DNA of 64,000 nucleotides. Origin: Scytonema millei VB511283. GTDB taxonomy: Bacteria > Cyanobacteriota > Cyanobacteriia > Cyanobacteriales > Chroococcidiopsidaceae. Position numbers and translations under genes: made by a program. Below the pieces are notes generated by a model. That model did no database searches and was not told the DNA's origin. It saw only the letters and a list, made by a program, of their open reading frames with translations. Shown here piece by piece: positions 28,087 to 37,016 of the stretch. Location: positions 1,189,336 to 1,253,335 of the forward strand of contig NZ_JTJC03000001.1 of NCBI RefSeq assembly GCF_000817735.3. The letters run 5' to 3'. The first letter of the stretch is position 1. Each line of letters starts with the position of its first letter.

Positions 28087-28293
28087 ATGAAAGACCCGAT
28101 ATCTTTAGTTGCTGCTGCTGCTGGTGGTTTGATGCTTTCGCTTGCCGCTGCGAGTATTATTCATGCCGCACCCGTAACGGCTTTGAAATCGCAGCCAAAT
28201 ATAGAAGTGTCTCATGGCACAACTCTACAGCGATCGCTCGGTCAAAATAAACAAAATAGATATTGCGATCGCAACTGGCAGAAAAATCAGTGA
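28087..28293 (+). CDS. Small exported protein, unknown
   Basis: A 68-residue frame with a convincing signal peptide (LVAAAAGGLMLSLAAASIIHA, cleavage after HAA about residue 28) and a short mature part ending NRYCDRNWQKNQ. No family is recognised. It sits between two repeat tracts. Confidence 0.5.
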   Translation: MKDPISLVAAAAGGLMLSLAAASIIHAAPVTALKSQPNIEVSHGTTLQRSLGQNKQNRYCDRNWQKNQ

Positions 28294-28412
28294 ACAGTGA
28301 CTAGTGGCTAGTGGCTAGTGACTAGTGGCTAGTGACCAGCGATCGGTGAACAGTGACCCGTCAACTGTCAACCGTTAACCTCAACTGTCAACCGTTAACC
28401 AACTACCAACTA
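28288..28412. repeat. Mixed tandem repeats (GTGGCTA, CAACTGTC)
   Basis: AGTGGCTA-type units (28300-28335) followed by TCAACTGTCAACCGTTAACC repeated twice (about 28361-28400). Confidence 0.7.
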
Positions 28413-28422
28413 CTAACAACAA

Positions 28423-29328
28423 ATGACCAATGACAATCGACAAGTCATCGGCATCGATTTGGGTGGATCGGCAATTAAGTTAGGGCGATTTTTGCCGGAT
28501 GGGACTTGCTTGCAGTCTCTAACCGTGCCTACGCCTCAACCAGCTACGCCAGCAGCGGTATTATTGGTAATGGTAAAGGCAATCGCTCAAGTCGATCCGC
28601 AACGGCAAGCGGTGGCGATTGGTGTCGGAACTCCTGGTCCCGCTGATGCGGCGGGGCGAATTGCCAAAGTTGCGATTAATCTTCCTGACTGGTTCAACGT
28701 TCCTTTAGCCGATTGGTTAGAAGCAAAAACAGGTTTACCGACAGTCGTTGCTAACGATGCTAACTGTGCGGGTGTAGGGGAAGCGTGGTTAGGAGTAGGA
28801 CGTAGGTTTAAACACTTCATTTTACTGACTATCGGTACGGGTGTCGGTGGGGCAATTATCCTTGACGGCGAGTTATTTATCGGACATCGCGGCGCGGCTG
28901 GGGAACTGGGGTTAATTACTTTGAAACCCGATGGTTCACCCTGTAAAAGTGGCAATCAAGGCTCTTTAGAACAATACGTTTCGGTGACAGCGATCCGGCG
29001 GCGCACGGGCAAGGAACCAGCCGAGTTAGGTGCTTTGGCTGAAGCTGGAGATCCCGCAGCCTTGCAATTTTGGTCGGAATATGGTAAGGATTTAGGTGCA
29101 GGGTTGGCGAGTTTAGTCTACGTGCTATCGCCAGAAGCAGTGGCGATCGGCGGTGGTGCGTGTGCGTGTGCAGAGTTTTTCTTTCCGGCAACATGGGCTG
29201 AAATTGAGCGTCGAGTTGAACCCTGTTCCCGCGAGGGCTTGCAATTAGTCTGCGCCGAGTTAGGCAATCAAGCCGGAATCGTGGGAGCTGCTAAATTGGC
29301 TTTGACAAAGGTAGTTGGTAACTGGTGA
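28423..29328 (+). CDS. ROK family sugar kinase (glucokinase-like)
   Basis: A 301-residue ROK protein: IGIDLGGSAIKLG phosphate-1 motif, VGTPGPAD, NDANCAGVGEAWLG with catalytic Asp, and LLTIGTGVGGAIILDG. The usual zinc motif CxCGxxGCxE is reduced to CKSGNQGSLE, so only one of the cysteines is kept and zinc is probably not bound. It likely phosphorylates glucose or a related hexose with ATP. No sugar operon is adjacent. Confidence 0.85.
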   Translation: MTNDNRQVIGIDLGGSAIKLGRFLPDGTCLQSLTVPTPQPATPAAVLLVMVKAIAQVDPQRQAVAIGVGTPGPADAAGRIAKVAINLPDWFNVPLADWLEAKTGLPTVVANDANCAGVGEAWLGVGRRFKHFILLTIGTGVGGAIILDGELFIGHRGAAGELGLITLKPDGSPCKSGNQGSLEQYVSVTAIRRRTGKEPAELGALAEAGDPAALQFWSEYGKDLGAGLASLVYVLSPEAVAIGGGACACAEFFFPATWAEIERRVEPCSREGLQLVCAELGNQAGIVGAAKLALTKVVGNW

Positions 29329-29410
29329 GTGGCTAGTGACTAGTGACTGGTGACTAGATAAACAGCCACTAGCCACCAGCCACTAGTCACTCTCTACTGA
29401 TAACTGAATA

Positions 29411-30631
29411 ATGAGAAATGAATTAAGATTTGCTACTTATATGTGGCTGCTGAGCCGCTTTGTGGTAGCAGTAGCGATGTTATTCATTGCACCTGCACTA
29501 CCAAAACCGCCGGGAGGCGTTATTCCTAATTTTGGTTGGGGCGTATTTTCTCACTGGGATAGCGTCTTTTATCAACAAATTGCAACTTCTGGTTATGCGG
29601 GGGATAATGTTGCTTTTTTTCCGTTGTTTCCTCTGTGTATCCGTGCTTTGATGCTGCTGGGGTTATCAGCAGAAATGGCGGGGGTATTAGTAAATAATTT
29701 GGCATTTTTAGGAGCGCTATTATTACTAGCTAGTTGGATGGCTCGGCAGTATGGAACAAATGCAGCCCGGTGGAGTGCAGCCGTGTTAGCTTGGTGTCCG
29801 CTGTCGTTGTTTGGTACGGTAGTCTACACGGAAGGGCTATATTTACTCTGTAGTACGGCAACTTTACGCGCTTTTGAATTCAAGCAGTATCCTGGGGTGG
29901 CGCTGTGGGGAATGTTGGCAACGGCGACTCGCCCAACCGGAATTGCGATCGTGCCTGCCTTAATTATCGCTGCATGGAAAGAACGCCGCCAATCGATCGC
30001 CTATCTTGCTAGCTTGGCAGCTGGCAGCGGTCTATTACTCTACAGTCTCTACTGTAGGATTTATTTAGGTGACTGGTTGGCTTTCGGTCATGCCCAACAG
30101 GAATGGAAGCGATCGCTAGGGTTTGACGTACAAGGTTGGTGGAAAATGCTGATGCAAGTTGTTGTCGGCACTGCTAACTGGAAGTCTGGAAGACTCGAAG
30201 ATCCGCTGCATCCGCTTTTGTTTGTCGCACTAATTGCGTTGGCTTATTGTCTTTGGCGCTGGCGTAGCCGATTCAATCCAGTTAAGGTAGGCTATGGTTT
30301 TTGCGTACTCGTTTTAGCTTTGTGGCTGCTAGCAGGCGATCCGTTGCTGAATGCGGTTGCTGTTTTAGGTGGGATTTACTTGTTATGGCATATGCGCCAG
30401 CAACTCACACCTGTTGCGATCGCCTATGGTTTTTGTGGTTTAGGATTGTTACTTGTTTCTGGTAGTACTTGGTCTTTAACTCGGTTAGTTTACGGAATTG
30501 TCTCGTTACCAATTGCACTTAGTTTATTACTGTCCCGCCATCCGCGTTGGGGATATATAACATTAGTTTTTTTCACCATTTTACTAATCTTATTCTCAGT
30601 CAGATTTGCCCAAGAACTTTGGGTAGGGTGA
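29411..30631 (+). CDS. PIG-V-like mannosyltransferase, polytopic
   Basis: A 406-residue protein with about ten hydrophobic segments. The lumenal-type signature FSHWDSVFYQQIATSGY (residues 47-63, acidic Asp after HW) and FFPLFPL match the GPI mannosyltransferase 2 (PIG-V) family and GT-C enzymes, which use lipid-linked sugars. In bacteria the acceptor is not known. Neighbours give no glycan pathway. Confidence 0.78.
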   Translation: MRNELRFATYMWLLSRFVVAVAMLFIAPALPKPPGGVIPNFGWGVFSHWDSVFYQQIATSGYAGDNVAFFPLFPLCIRALMLLGLSAEMAGVLVNNLAFLGALLLLASWMARQYGTNAARWSAAVLAWCPLSLFGTVVYTEGLYLLCSTATLRAFEFKQYPGVALWGMLATATRPTGIAIVPALIIAAWKERRQSIAYLASLAAGSGLLLYSLYCRIYLGDWLAFGHAQQEWKRSLGFDVQGWWKMLMQVVVGTANWKSGRLEDPLHPLLFVALIALAYCLWRWRSRFNPVKVGYGFCVLVLALWLLAGDPLLNAVAVLGGIYLLWHMRQQLTPVAIAYGFCGLGLLLVSGSTWSLTRLVYGIVSLPIALSLLLSRHPRWGYITLVFFTILLILFSVRFAQELWVG

Positions 30632-31204
30632 AATCAGTTATCAGTGACTAGTGACTGGTGGCTAGTGACTAGAAAGGAGTCCAGCCATCAGTTTGATGAT
30701 TGAAAAAATCTCAGTTACGCGCCTTGCGTCACGCACCAAAAACTGAGAGTGATGCGTGACGCGATCGTGCTAACGCATCCTACATAGATTTCTGTCAACT
30801 GTTAACTGTCAACCAATAACAAATGACAAATGACAATCGTAACGAGTGGTTCACAACTCAAGCATTCACACTATATGCAAATTGTCAATTGATTTTAGCA
30901 ACTGATAAATCCTCAAAGCGTAAAGAAGTATAAAGAATTTTAATTTTTCTATTAAATCTCACATATTTGTTCTCAGTTTGTTCAAAATCATAGTATGGCA
31001 TTAACTCAAATTCGTTACGAGTTTGAGATAAGCCGATTGAAAGAGATTGCCTATTTATCTTTAACAAAAGACTTTTAATGTTTATCCCCGCAGCGTTTCT
31101 CCATCTGACTTGACAGCACTAGAGCGAGACTTGCAACCTATACGCTGTTATCCGAGTCACGCGATTGGGGATGAGATTTTTGTAGGTATAGAAGGAGACT
31201 CCCC
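30632..31204. other. Spacer with repeats, no clear gene
   Basis: GTGGCTA-type repeats at 30640-30672 and a partly self-complementary stretch around GCGTCACGCACC and GATGCGTGACGC (30725-30765). AAGGAG before 31205 serves the pentapeptide gene. A 60-codon minus frame at 30885-31067 is not convincing. Confidence 0.5.
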
Positions 31205-31756
31205 ATGAATTTTGGATCGATGCGATCGCCTTTTGACTGGGAAACGAACCACGATAATATGGATGCCGCAGCACTCGTGAGTCGCTACAATCAGGGAGAG
31301 CGAGATTTTCGCGAAGTGCATTTGAGCGGCTTGAACTTGTGGAAAGTGAATTTGAGCGAAGCAGATTTTAGTGGCGCAGATCTAGTAGGAGTTGACTTCA
31401 GTGAGGCAAATCTATCTGGAGTTAACCTGAGTGGAGCAAATCTCACTGGCACAAATTTGCGTCGCGCCAACTTGATTGATGCCAAGTTGATTTTAGCAAC
31501 GCTGCGGGGAGCCAACCTAGAACGGGTGGAGTTAATTAAGGCAAACTTATCCCAGGCAGATTTGAGTTGGGCAAACTTAAGTCAAGCTAATCTGAGCGGC
31601 GCGAATTTAACAGGAGCTAATTTAGTCGATGCCAAAATGGAGGGGATAATTTTGCGAGGAGCTAACCTCAAGCGAGCAAAACTAAAATCTCAACTGCCAC
31701 AAGAGAGTATTGATTTATCTTGGGCGATCGTGCCGAATGGATTAATTCACGGTTGA
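31205..31756 (+). CDS. Pentapeptide repeat protein
   Basis: Residues 36-165 are A(D/N)LxX pentapeptides (for example NLSGANLTGTNL), which fold as a right-handed quadrilateral beta-helix. About 25 units are visible. The N-terminal 35 residues are unrelated. Cyanobacteria have many such proteins of mostly unknown function; there is no kinase or other fused domain. AAGGAG is well placed before the ATG. Confidence 0.9.
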   Translation: MNFGSMRSPFDWETNHDNMDAAALVSRYNQGERDFREVHLSGLNLWKVNLSEADFSGADLVGVDFSEANLSGVNLSGANLTGTNLRRANLIDAKLILATLRGANLERVELIKANLSQADLSWANLSQANLSGANLTGANLVDAKMEGIILRGANLKRAKLKSQLPQESIDLSWAIVPNGLIHG

Positions 31757-31831
31757 ATTAAGAAAGAGCGATCGCAGATGTACGACAGCTTGTCTTTTGA
31801 CTGAAGCAAAAGTTTTACCTAGAGTAATGAG

Positions 31832-32086
31832 TTGCAGTTAAAAAACATTTTTGCGCCAGAAAATGTTAACAAAGCAGCAAAATCAGGAGAAGGTCACGCC
31901 CATTTGTACGTTAACGGCAAAAAAATCACTCGTTTGTATAGCTCTTGGTATTATCTAGACAATCTCAAACCTGGTAAAAACGAAATTAGAGTGAGCTTGA
32001 ATGCTAACAATCATCAGGTTTTAGCTCACAAAGGTAAGATGATAGAAGCTACGCAAATCGTAGAAGTACCCGCAACCAAAAAGTAG
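31832..32086 (+). pseudogene. C-terminal fragment of an exported GHAHLYVNGK-type protein
   Basis: The fragment contains FAPENVNKA, GHAHLYVNGKKITRLYSSWY and NEIRVSLNANNHQVLAH, the end of a periplasmic beta-sandwich protein family that I recall having a signal peptide and more N-terminal sequence. Here the frame opens only at a TAG at 31820-31822, and the first codon is a TTG without a ribosome site, so the N-terminal half is missing. It is followed by a probable metal-related membrane protein, suggesting a former operon. A functional short form cannot be excluded. Confidence 0.6.
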
Positions 32087-32106
32087 AAATTTTTGACATT
32101 TAACTT

Positions 32107-33324
32107 TTGACTTTTGACCTTCTACTGATAATGTCCCTCGGTTTCTTGGGAAGTTTCGGACACTGCGTCGGGATGTGTGGACCCCTAACAGTGGCGTTCT
32201 CTCTGTCAGGTCAACCAGAAAAACCAAAATGGCAGCAGCAAGTCTATTTTCATACTCTATTAAATTTAGGGCGGATAATTAGTTACGTTCTCGTCGGTGC
32301 GGCAATTGGCGCGATTGGTTCGATCGCGATCGCCAGCGGACAAATGGCAGGCATCGGTAGTGAAGTACGGCGCTGGCTGGCAACTCTGACGGGAATCATG
32401 CTCATTTTATTTGGTCTAGCGCAAATTAACCCCCAATTTCTCCACCTTCCCCTGCTACACCCTCTGACTCATGGCAAATGGCACGATCGCCTGAGTCGGG
32501 GTATGGTCAACTTATCTTTTAAAACACAATGGTGGACACCCGCAGGCTTGGGTTTAGTGTGGGGCTTAATGCCCTGTGGCTTTTTGTATGCGGCTCAAAT
32601 TAAAGCGGCGGAAACGGGGCAGTTATGGCAAGGTGCAGCCACGATGCTCGCTTTTGGAATCGGTACTCTACCAATGATGCTAGGGGTAGGTGTTTCTACA
32701 TCTTTTTTAAGTCGCGATCGCCGTAGTCAATTATTTCGCTTAGGTGGCTGGATTACTGTGGCAATTGGGGCGATTACCCTATTACGCACTGGGGACACGA
32801 TGACTGATTATACAGGTCACGCATCCCTATTTTGCTTGATGCTAGCTCTAATTGCCCGTCCTATCAGCCGTTTGTGGGCTGCACCCTTACAATATCGTCG
32901 TGTCTTAGGCGTGGGAGCCTTCGTACTCGCTTTAGCGCATACAATCCACATGATGGCGCATACGTTGGACTGGAATTTAGAAGCATTTGCTTTCCTATTA
33001 CCCACCCATCAAATCAGTTTAATCCTGGGATGTGTTGCCATTGTCTTAATGACTCCGGCAGCAATTACGAGTTGCGATCGCGCTCAAAAATTCTTAGGTA
33101 CGCGCTGGCGACAAATTCATTTATTAGGAATTCCCGCCACAATTTTAAGCACAGTTCATGCGGTGCTGATTGGTTCCCACTATTTAGGTAGCGTGAGTCA
33201 AAGCAGTCAGCTATATGCAATTCTTTTAGGAGTTGCAACTGTAGGGGTCTTGCTGGTGCGATCGCGCTGGTTTTGGTCAATTTTCCATATAGAAAAATAC
33301 TATGTTTCAGCTAAAAAATCTTAG
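32107..33324 (+). CDS. UreH/SafE-type membrane protein fused to ferric-reductase-like domain
   Basis: A 405-residue fusion. Residues 1-215 have the HCVGMCGP motif and a second MPCGFLYAAQ, the two pseudosymmetric halves of the UreH/sulfite exporter TauE/SafE-DsbD-like family often tied to metal handling. Residues 250-395 contain spaced histidines in helices (LAHTIHMMAH, THQISLILGC, WRQIHLLG, LSTVHAVLIG), as in YedZ/ferric reductase haem domains. Transport of a metal with electron transfer is inference. Start is TTG 32107, which lies inside a heptamer-type repeat; ATG 32131 is the alternative but would lose part of helix 1. Confidence 0.75.
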   Translation: MTFDLLLIMSLGFLGSFGHCVGMCGPLTVAFSLSGQPEKPKWQQQVYFHTLLNLGRIISYVLVGAAIGAIGSIAIASGQMAGIGSEVRRWLATLTGIMLILFGLAQINPQFLHLPLLHPLTHGKWHDRLSRGMVNLSFKTQWWTPAGLGLVWGLMPCGFLYAAQIKAAETGQLWQGAATMLAFGIGTLPMMLGVGVSTSFLSRDRRSQLFRLGGWITVAIGAITLLRTGDTMTDYTGHASLFCLMLALIARPISRLWAAPLQYRRVLGVGAFVLALAHTIHMMAHTLDWNLEAFAFLLPTHQISLILGCVAIVLMTPAAITSCDRAQKFLGTRWRQIHLLGIPATILSTVHAVLIGSHYLGSVSQSSQLYAILLGVATVGVLLVRSRWFWSIFHIEKYYVSAKKS

Positions 33325-33325
33325 T

Positions 33326-33898
33326 ATGACTATGTTACTAAAACAGCGCCTTGGAAGATCCCCCCTTGCCCCCCTTTGTAAGGGGGGGTTTCTCCTTGCC
33401 CCCCTTAACAAGGGGGGTTGGGGGAATGGGATCTCTGGTAAAGAGCGAGAGAATTGGTATAAACACGCTCGATGTTTATTACTCGGCGTACTAGCAACGG
33501 TCGCGATCGCGACTGAGGCGATCGCCCATAAAGTAGAAATCTCCGGCGATGTTGGTGGTACAATTCACCTCGAACCTAACGACAATCCCCAAGCAGGAAA
33601 AGCAACACTCGCTTGGATCGCACTCACACGTAAAGGTGGACAAACAATTCCCCTCCAGCAGTGTAATTGCCAGCTAGCAGTCTATGCCGAACCGCGCCAG
33701 AAAAATGCTGCACCACTTTTACAACCGTCACTCAAAGCCGTGACAGCCGAGAAATATCAAGGCATTCCTGGCGTGGAAATTATTTTTCCCAAACCTGGTG
33801 CTTATCAGGTGGAATTGAAAGGGACTCCTAAAGCCGGAGCTAATTTCAAACCGTTTCAGCTCAATTTTGATGTCACCGTTGCTGCTAGAGCGCGATAG
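33326..33898 (+). CDS. Exported protein of unknown function with repeat-derived leader extension
   Basis: The mature part (about 125 residues after EAIAH) looks like a small beta domain (VEISGDVGGTIHLEP, TLAWIALTRKGGQ, a CNC pair, GVEIIFPKPGAYQVEL), and probably lies in the periplasm. A hydrophobic core (ARCLLLGVLATVAIATEAIA) is at about residues 50-70. Between the start MTMLLKQRLG and this core, residues 11-33 come from two CCCCCTTG-type repeats, so the leader is unusually long. ATG 33326 is two bases after the stop of the membrane fusion gene and the two are probably co-transcribed. Confidence 0.6.
   Translation: MTMLLKQRLGRSPLAPLCKGGFLLAPLNKGGWGNGISGKERENWYKHARCLLLGVLATVAIATEAIAHKVEISGDVGGTIHLEPNDNPQAGKATLAWIALTRKGGQTIPLQQCNCQLAVYAEPRQKNAAPLLQPSLKAVTAEKYQGIPGVEIIFPKPGAYQVELKGTPKAGANFKPFQLNFDVTVAARAR
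33357..33433. repeat. CCCCCTTA-type palindromic repeat within a leader
   Basis: Two imperfect units with cores CCCCCTTGCCCCCCTTTGTA and CCCCCCTTAACAAGGGGGGT, bordered by GATC. Same family as the array at 40316-40503. Confidence 0.75.
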
Positions 33899-33907
33899 CG
33901 ACCCCGA

Positions 33908-35419
33908 TTACTCTCTAGTCAAAGTCACTCCACTAAAGCGGACTGCCCCTTGTAATTGAGCTTGGCGATCTTGGGTAGAGCGATCCTGCTGTATCTGTCT
34001 ATAAGGTGGTACAAAAGTCACAGAGATAAAATCTCCCGTCATGAGACTACGCCTTTGTAGTTGCCTAACCGTAGAAGTAATATCAAGGCGGAAAGTGCCT
34101 CTTTGGGGCAGAGAAAATAGTGACAGAATCCCGGCATAGTAGGGTCCGTAAGGGTCTGGAGCGACTCCTTCAGGTAAATTGATGTAAATGTCGTAGGGAA
34201 TGGGATTATCTGGGTTGTACTCGACTCCTGTAATGTTGAGAGTTAGTGCAGATTCTGCCGTTAATGCTCTCGTCCTCACCAGATCTTGAGCTGGAGCAGA
34301 CAGAGTGAGGGGAGCATCACTGAGGACAATCGTTAATTGCCGATCGTTAGCCGACATAGTTATTTGTTGCTGAGTGCTTGTATCTGTTTGTTGAGTACTT
34401 GTATCCGTACTCTGCGACGATGGCGCTACAGATCTGTTTCTCCTTGATAAAGGATCGTCATACAAATAGTTTAGTTGTGTCGCAGTATCGAGAACATCCC
34501 TGCCGCGCAGCTGTATCTGAGCGCCGTTTTCATCAAAGAAAATAAAGGTATCGTTCATCCAATCGCTGTTCGTTGTCGGATTTGCTCGTCCACCTCCCAG
34601 TCGCAACCAGCGTTCCCACAGGCGATCGATGTTCGCATGATGCAACCAAAAAATCGGATCGCGGGCAGCAGTAGGTACGCTACCCATTAAGCCGCCTATA
34701 CGTGAATGGATGCCGTTATGCGGTCTTCGTTCTAAGTCTCCATAACCATTAGCACGGTGAGTATTCGCATTTGCCTCAGTTACCCTGCGTCCACCAAAGC
34801 TGCGCCCGCCATCTGTTGTATGGAAAAAGTTTGTCCGTTGAAAAGCATCCGCATATCTGACATCGGCTTCTGGTAATGGATCGCCCTGGTTGACATTAAT
34901 GCTACTGCCGCGATCGCTATAGAGGGGGTTCGTCGAATCGGCGGGGATGCGGAACGGTGCGGGCAAAACGCGCTGTTCGACGGAATCTGAATAGTTCCAG
35001 TACGGGAGTGCCAATGTAGGATCGCCGGATGCTTGCCGGAGAATACGCTCGAAATAATACAAGTACATGCGATGCCAGGGAAAGAAATAGAAGGTTCCAT
35101 GCTGGCATGTCCTCCATGCTGTTAATCTGCGTGTCTCACCGCTGGGAATGCCATGCATATTAGCTTGGTAAATCCAACTAGTCGGGTTCGTATCAGGGCG
35201 AGATTTCATCACCTGAATACCTCTCCTGAGAGCCGCGACTTTCTGTGGCGACTGGATAAATGTATATATATTCTCGCGAACGTAGATCGTACCAGTCTGC
35301 GCGTTAGCTCGGTCGGCAAAAAACCGACTCACGATGGGAACGCTTCCGACAGCAGCAGTTCCAGCAGATAAGAATCCAGCTAGTTTTAAAACTTGACGAC
35401 GGGAAAGCTCATAACTCAT
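33908..35419 (-). CDS. Tat-exported tyrosinase-family copper oxidase
   Basis: A 503-residue type 3 copper protein. SRRQVLKLAGFLSAGTAAVG is a twin-arginine signal with cleavage near ANA. CuA-site residues appear in MHGIPSG, CQHGTFYFFPWHRMYL (a Cys before His as in thioether-type tyrosinases) and CuB in HNGIHSRIGG and FWLHHANIDRLWERW. The C-terminal 150 residues form a further beta domain similar to plant polyphenol oxidases and include a Thr/Gln-rich linker. It would oxidise mono- or diphenols with O2 outside the cytoplasm, perhaps for pigment formation. Convergent with the preceding gene (9 bases apart). Confidence 0.88.
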   Translation of the reverse strand: MSYELSRRQVLKLAGFLSAGTAAVGSVPIVSRFFADRANAQTGTIYVRENIYTFIQSPQKVAALRRGIQVMKSRPDTNPTSWIYQANMHGIPSGETRRLTAWRTCQHGTFYFFPWHRMYLYYFERILRQASGDPTLALPYWNYSDSVEQRVLPAPFRIPADSTNPLYSDRGSSINVNQGDPLPEADVRYADAFQRTNFFHTTDGGRSFGGRRVTEANANTHRANGYGDLERRPHNGIHSRIGGLMGSVPTAARDPIFWLHHANIDRLWERWLRLGGGRANPTTNSDWMNDTFIFFDENGAQIQLRGRDVLDTATQLNYLYDDPLSRRNRSVAPSSQSTDTSTQQTDTSTQQQITMSANDRQLTIVLSDAPLTLSAPAQDLVRTRALTAESALTLNITGVEYNPDNPIPYDIYINLPEGVAPDPYGPYYAGILSLFSLPQRGTFRLDITSTVRQLQRRSLMTGDFISVTFVPPYRQIQQDRSTQDRQAQLQGAVRFSGVTLTRE

Positions 35420-35575
35420 AAATTTCCCTCATGCGTAAAACTTAATAATTAATAGTTGGGCTACAAAACTCAGTTGAGTTCGCAGCAGTTAAACGATTTT
35501 TAATACAAGTTTCAATCGGGTATTTCAAGAAACAGTTCATATTTATTAACTCAATCTTTAGTAACAATTACACAT

Positions 35576-35602
35576 AAAAAAGTCCGTAATTTACGGACTT
35601 TT
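35576..35602 (-). terminator. Intrinsic terminator after the aldo/keto reductase gene
   Basis: AAAAGTCCGTAA pairs with TTACGGACTTTT; read on the minus strand it ends in CTTTTTTATG, 61 bases after the stop of the reductase gene. Confidence 0.7.
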
Positions 35603-35663
35603 AAAGTATATTTAATTGCTCAGTATTCCTGTTAACAGTCTAATTTCTCAGTCAGCCAAAAAA

Positions 35664-36707
35664 CTAGACACAGCGATCGCGATCGATTTTAGCCAATGCT
35701 CCACCAAAGGCAAAATCTTGAACCATCGAACTTTGAAGAAAATCGTGAGGAAAACCGAGTTCAATTGCACTCACATCATTTAAGCGCTGCATTTGTTCGG
35801 TAGTTAGTTGAAATTCCAAACAAGCCAAATTTTCTTCAAGCTGTTGCAGTTTACGAGAGCCAATAATGGGAATAATTCCGCCTGGTTGCTGCCGTATCCA
35901 GTTGAGTGCAACTTGTGAAGGTACTCGATCAATTTCTGTGGCTATTTTAGTCACTTCTGCTGCAATTTCTAGATCGCGATCGCTAATTTGGGCTGCATTT
36001 GGATTGCTTAATCTTCCTGGTTCGTCCGTCTCCTCTGCTGGACGATTGTATTTACCCGTCAATAAACCAGCACCGAGGGGACTCCAAGCTGTCACGCCAA
36101 TCCCCAGCGCCCGTGCCATTGGTAATAAGTCTCGTTCGGGTGTCCTTTCTTTCAAAGAATATTCGATTTGCAAGCCAATAAAAGGTGTCCAGCCGCGCAG
36201 ATTTGCCAGGGTATTGGCTTGCGAGATAATCCAAGCTGGAGTATCGGAAATACCGATATACAGCACCTTACCCATGCGTACCAGATCGTCAAACGATCGC
36301 ATCACCTCTTCTACAGGCGTAGTGAAGTCCCAAGCGTGCAACCATAGTAGATCGATATATTCCACATTTAATCGCTGCAAACTGGCTTCTACTGCTTGCA
36401 CCATATTCTTGCGATGATTGCCACCAGCATTGATTTCGCCATTACCAGTGTTTAAACTATATTTTGTCGCAATGACCCATTTATGGCGATCGCCTGCCAC
36501 AAATTCACCAACATACTTTTCACTCGTACCGTTGGTATATAGATTTGCTGTATCGAGAAAATTACCACCCGCAGCGGCGAAAGCATCGAACATTTTACGG
36601 CTTTCATCGTAAGAACCTCCCCACCCCCAGTCTTCGCCAAAAGTCATCGTCCCCAGGCAGAGTTCGGAAACGCGCAATCCACTGTTACCTAATAGTTTGT
36701 AGCGCAT
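35664..36707 (-). CDS. Aldo/keto reductase
   Basis: A 347-residue (beta/alpha)8 oxidoreductase. Catalytic Asp/Tyr appear in FLDTANLYTNG, Lys in VIATKYSLN and His in LWLHAWD; NADPH-binding residues are in IPIIGSRKLQQLEENL. It belongs to the class with YajO/YccK-like members that reduce carbonyls. Physiological substrate unknown. It stands alone and ends at a good terminator. Confidence 0.93.
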   Translation of the reverse strand: MRYKLLGNSGLRVSELCLGTMTFGEDWGWGGSYDESRKMFDAFAAAGGNFLDTANLYTNGTSEKYVGEFVAGDRHKWVIATKYSLNTGNGEINAGGNHRKNMVQAVEASLQRLNVEYIDLLWLHAWDFTTPVEEVMRSFDDLVRMGKVLYIGISDTPAWIISQANTLANLRGWTPFIGLQIEYSLKERTPERDLLPMARALGIGVTAWSPLGAGLLTGKYNRPAEETDEPGRLSNPNAAQISDRDLEIAAEVTKIATEIDRVPSQVALNWIRQQPGGIIPIIGSRKLQQLEENLACLEFQLTTEQMQRLNDVSAIELGFPHDFLQSSMVQDFAFGGALAKIDRDRCV

Positions 36708-37016
36708 AGATACTCTCCATCAATGCAAGTACGATCTCAGTGCAAGTACGATCTGCTATTGCCTCGTTCTTTCCAATAGCATACATTTCAATCGCACAGC
36801 TCGATAGCATAAAGTGCGCTACGCAGAGGTAACGCACTAAGTTTTGGTTAGTCAGTGCTTTTTCAGTTTTTGGACGCTAGTAACTGCATTTATACCAGCA
36901 TAATTACTGCGATCGAGACATGAATTTGAATCCATCAATCCAGACGCTAATATTATTTTCATGCTCGACCACTTCTAGGTTGTCCATCTTGGCTAGTGCT
37001 GTCGCGGCTGATACAT
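36708..37016. other. Spacer containing the presumed IS607 right end and omega-RNA region
   Basis: No gene. It has two copies of GTGCAAGTACGATCT close together (36720-36752). TnpB guide RNAs arise from the 3' part of tnpB and the adjacent element end, so an omega RNA on the minus strand is expected near 36880-37080; the exact end of the element was not located. Confidence 0.35.

Noticed and set aside
30885-31067. 60-codon minus-strand frame in the spacer before the pentapeptide gene
   Set aside because: No ribosome site or recognisable family; A+T-rich spacer frames of this length are expected by chance.
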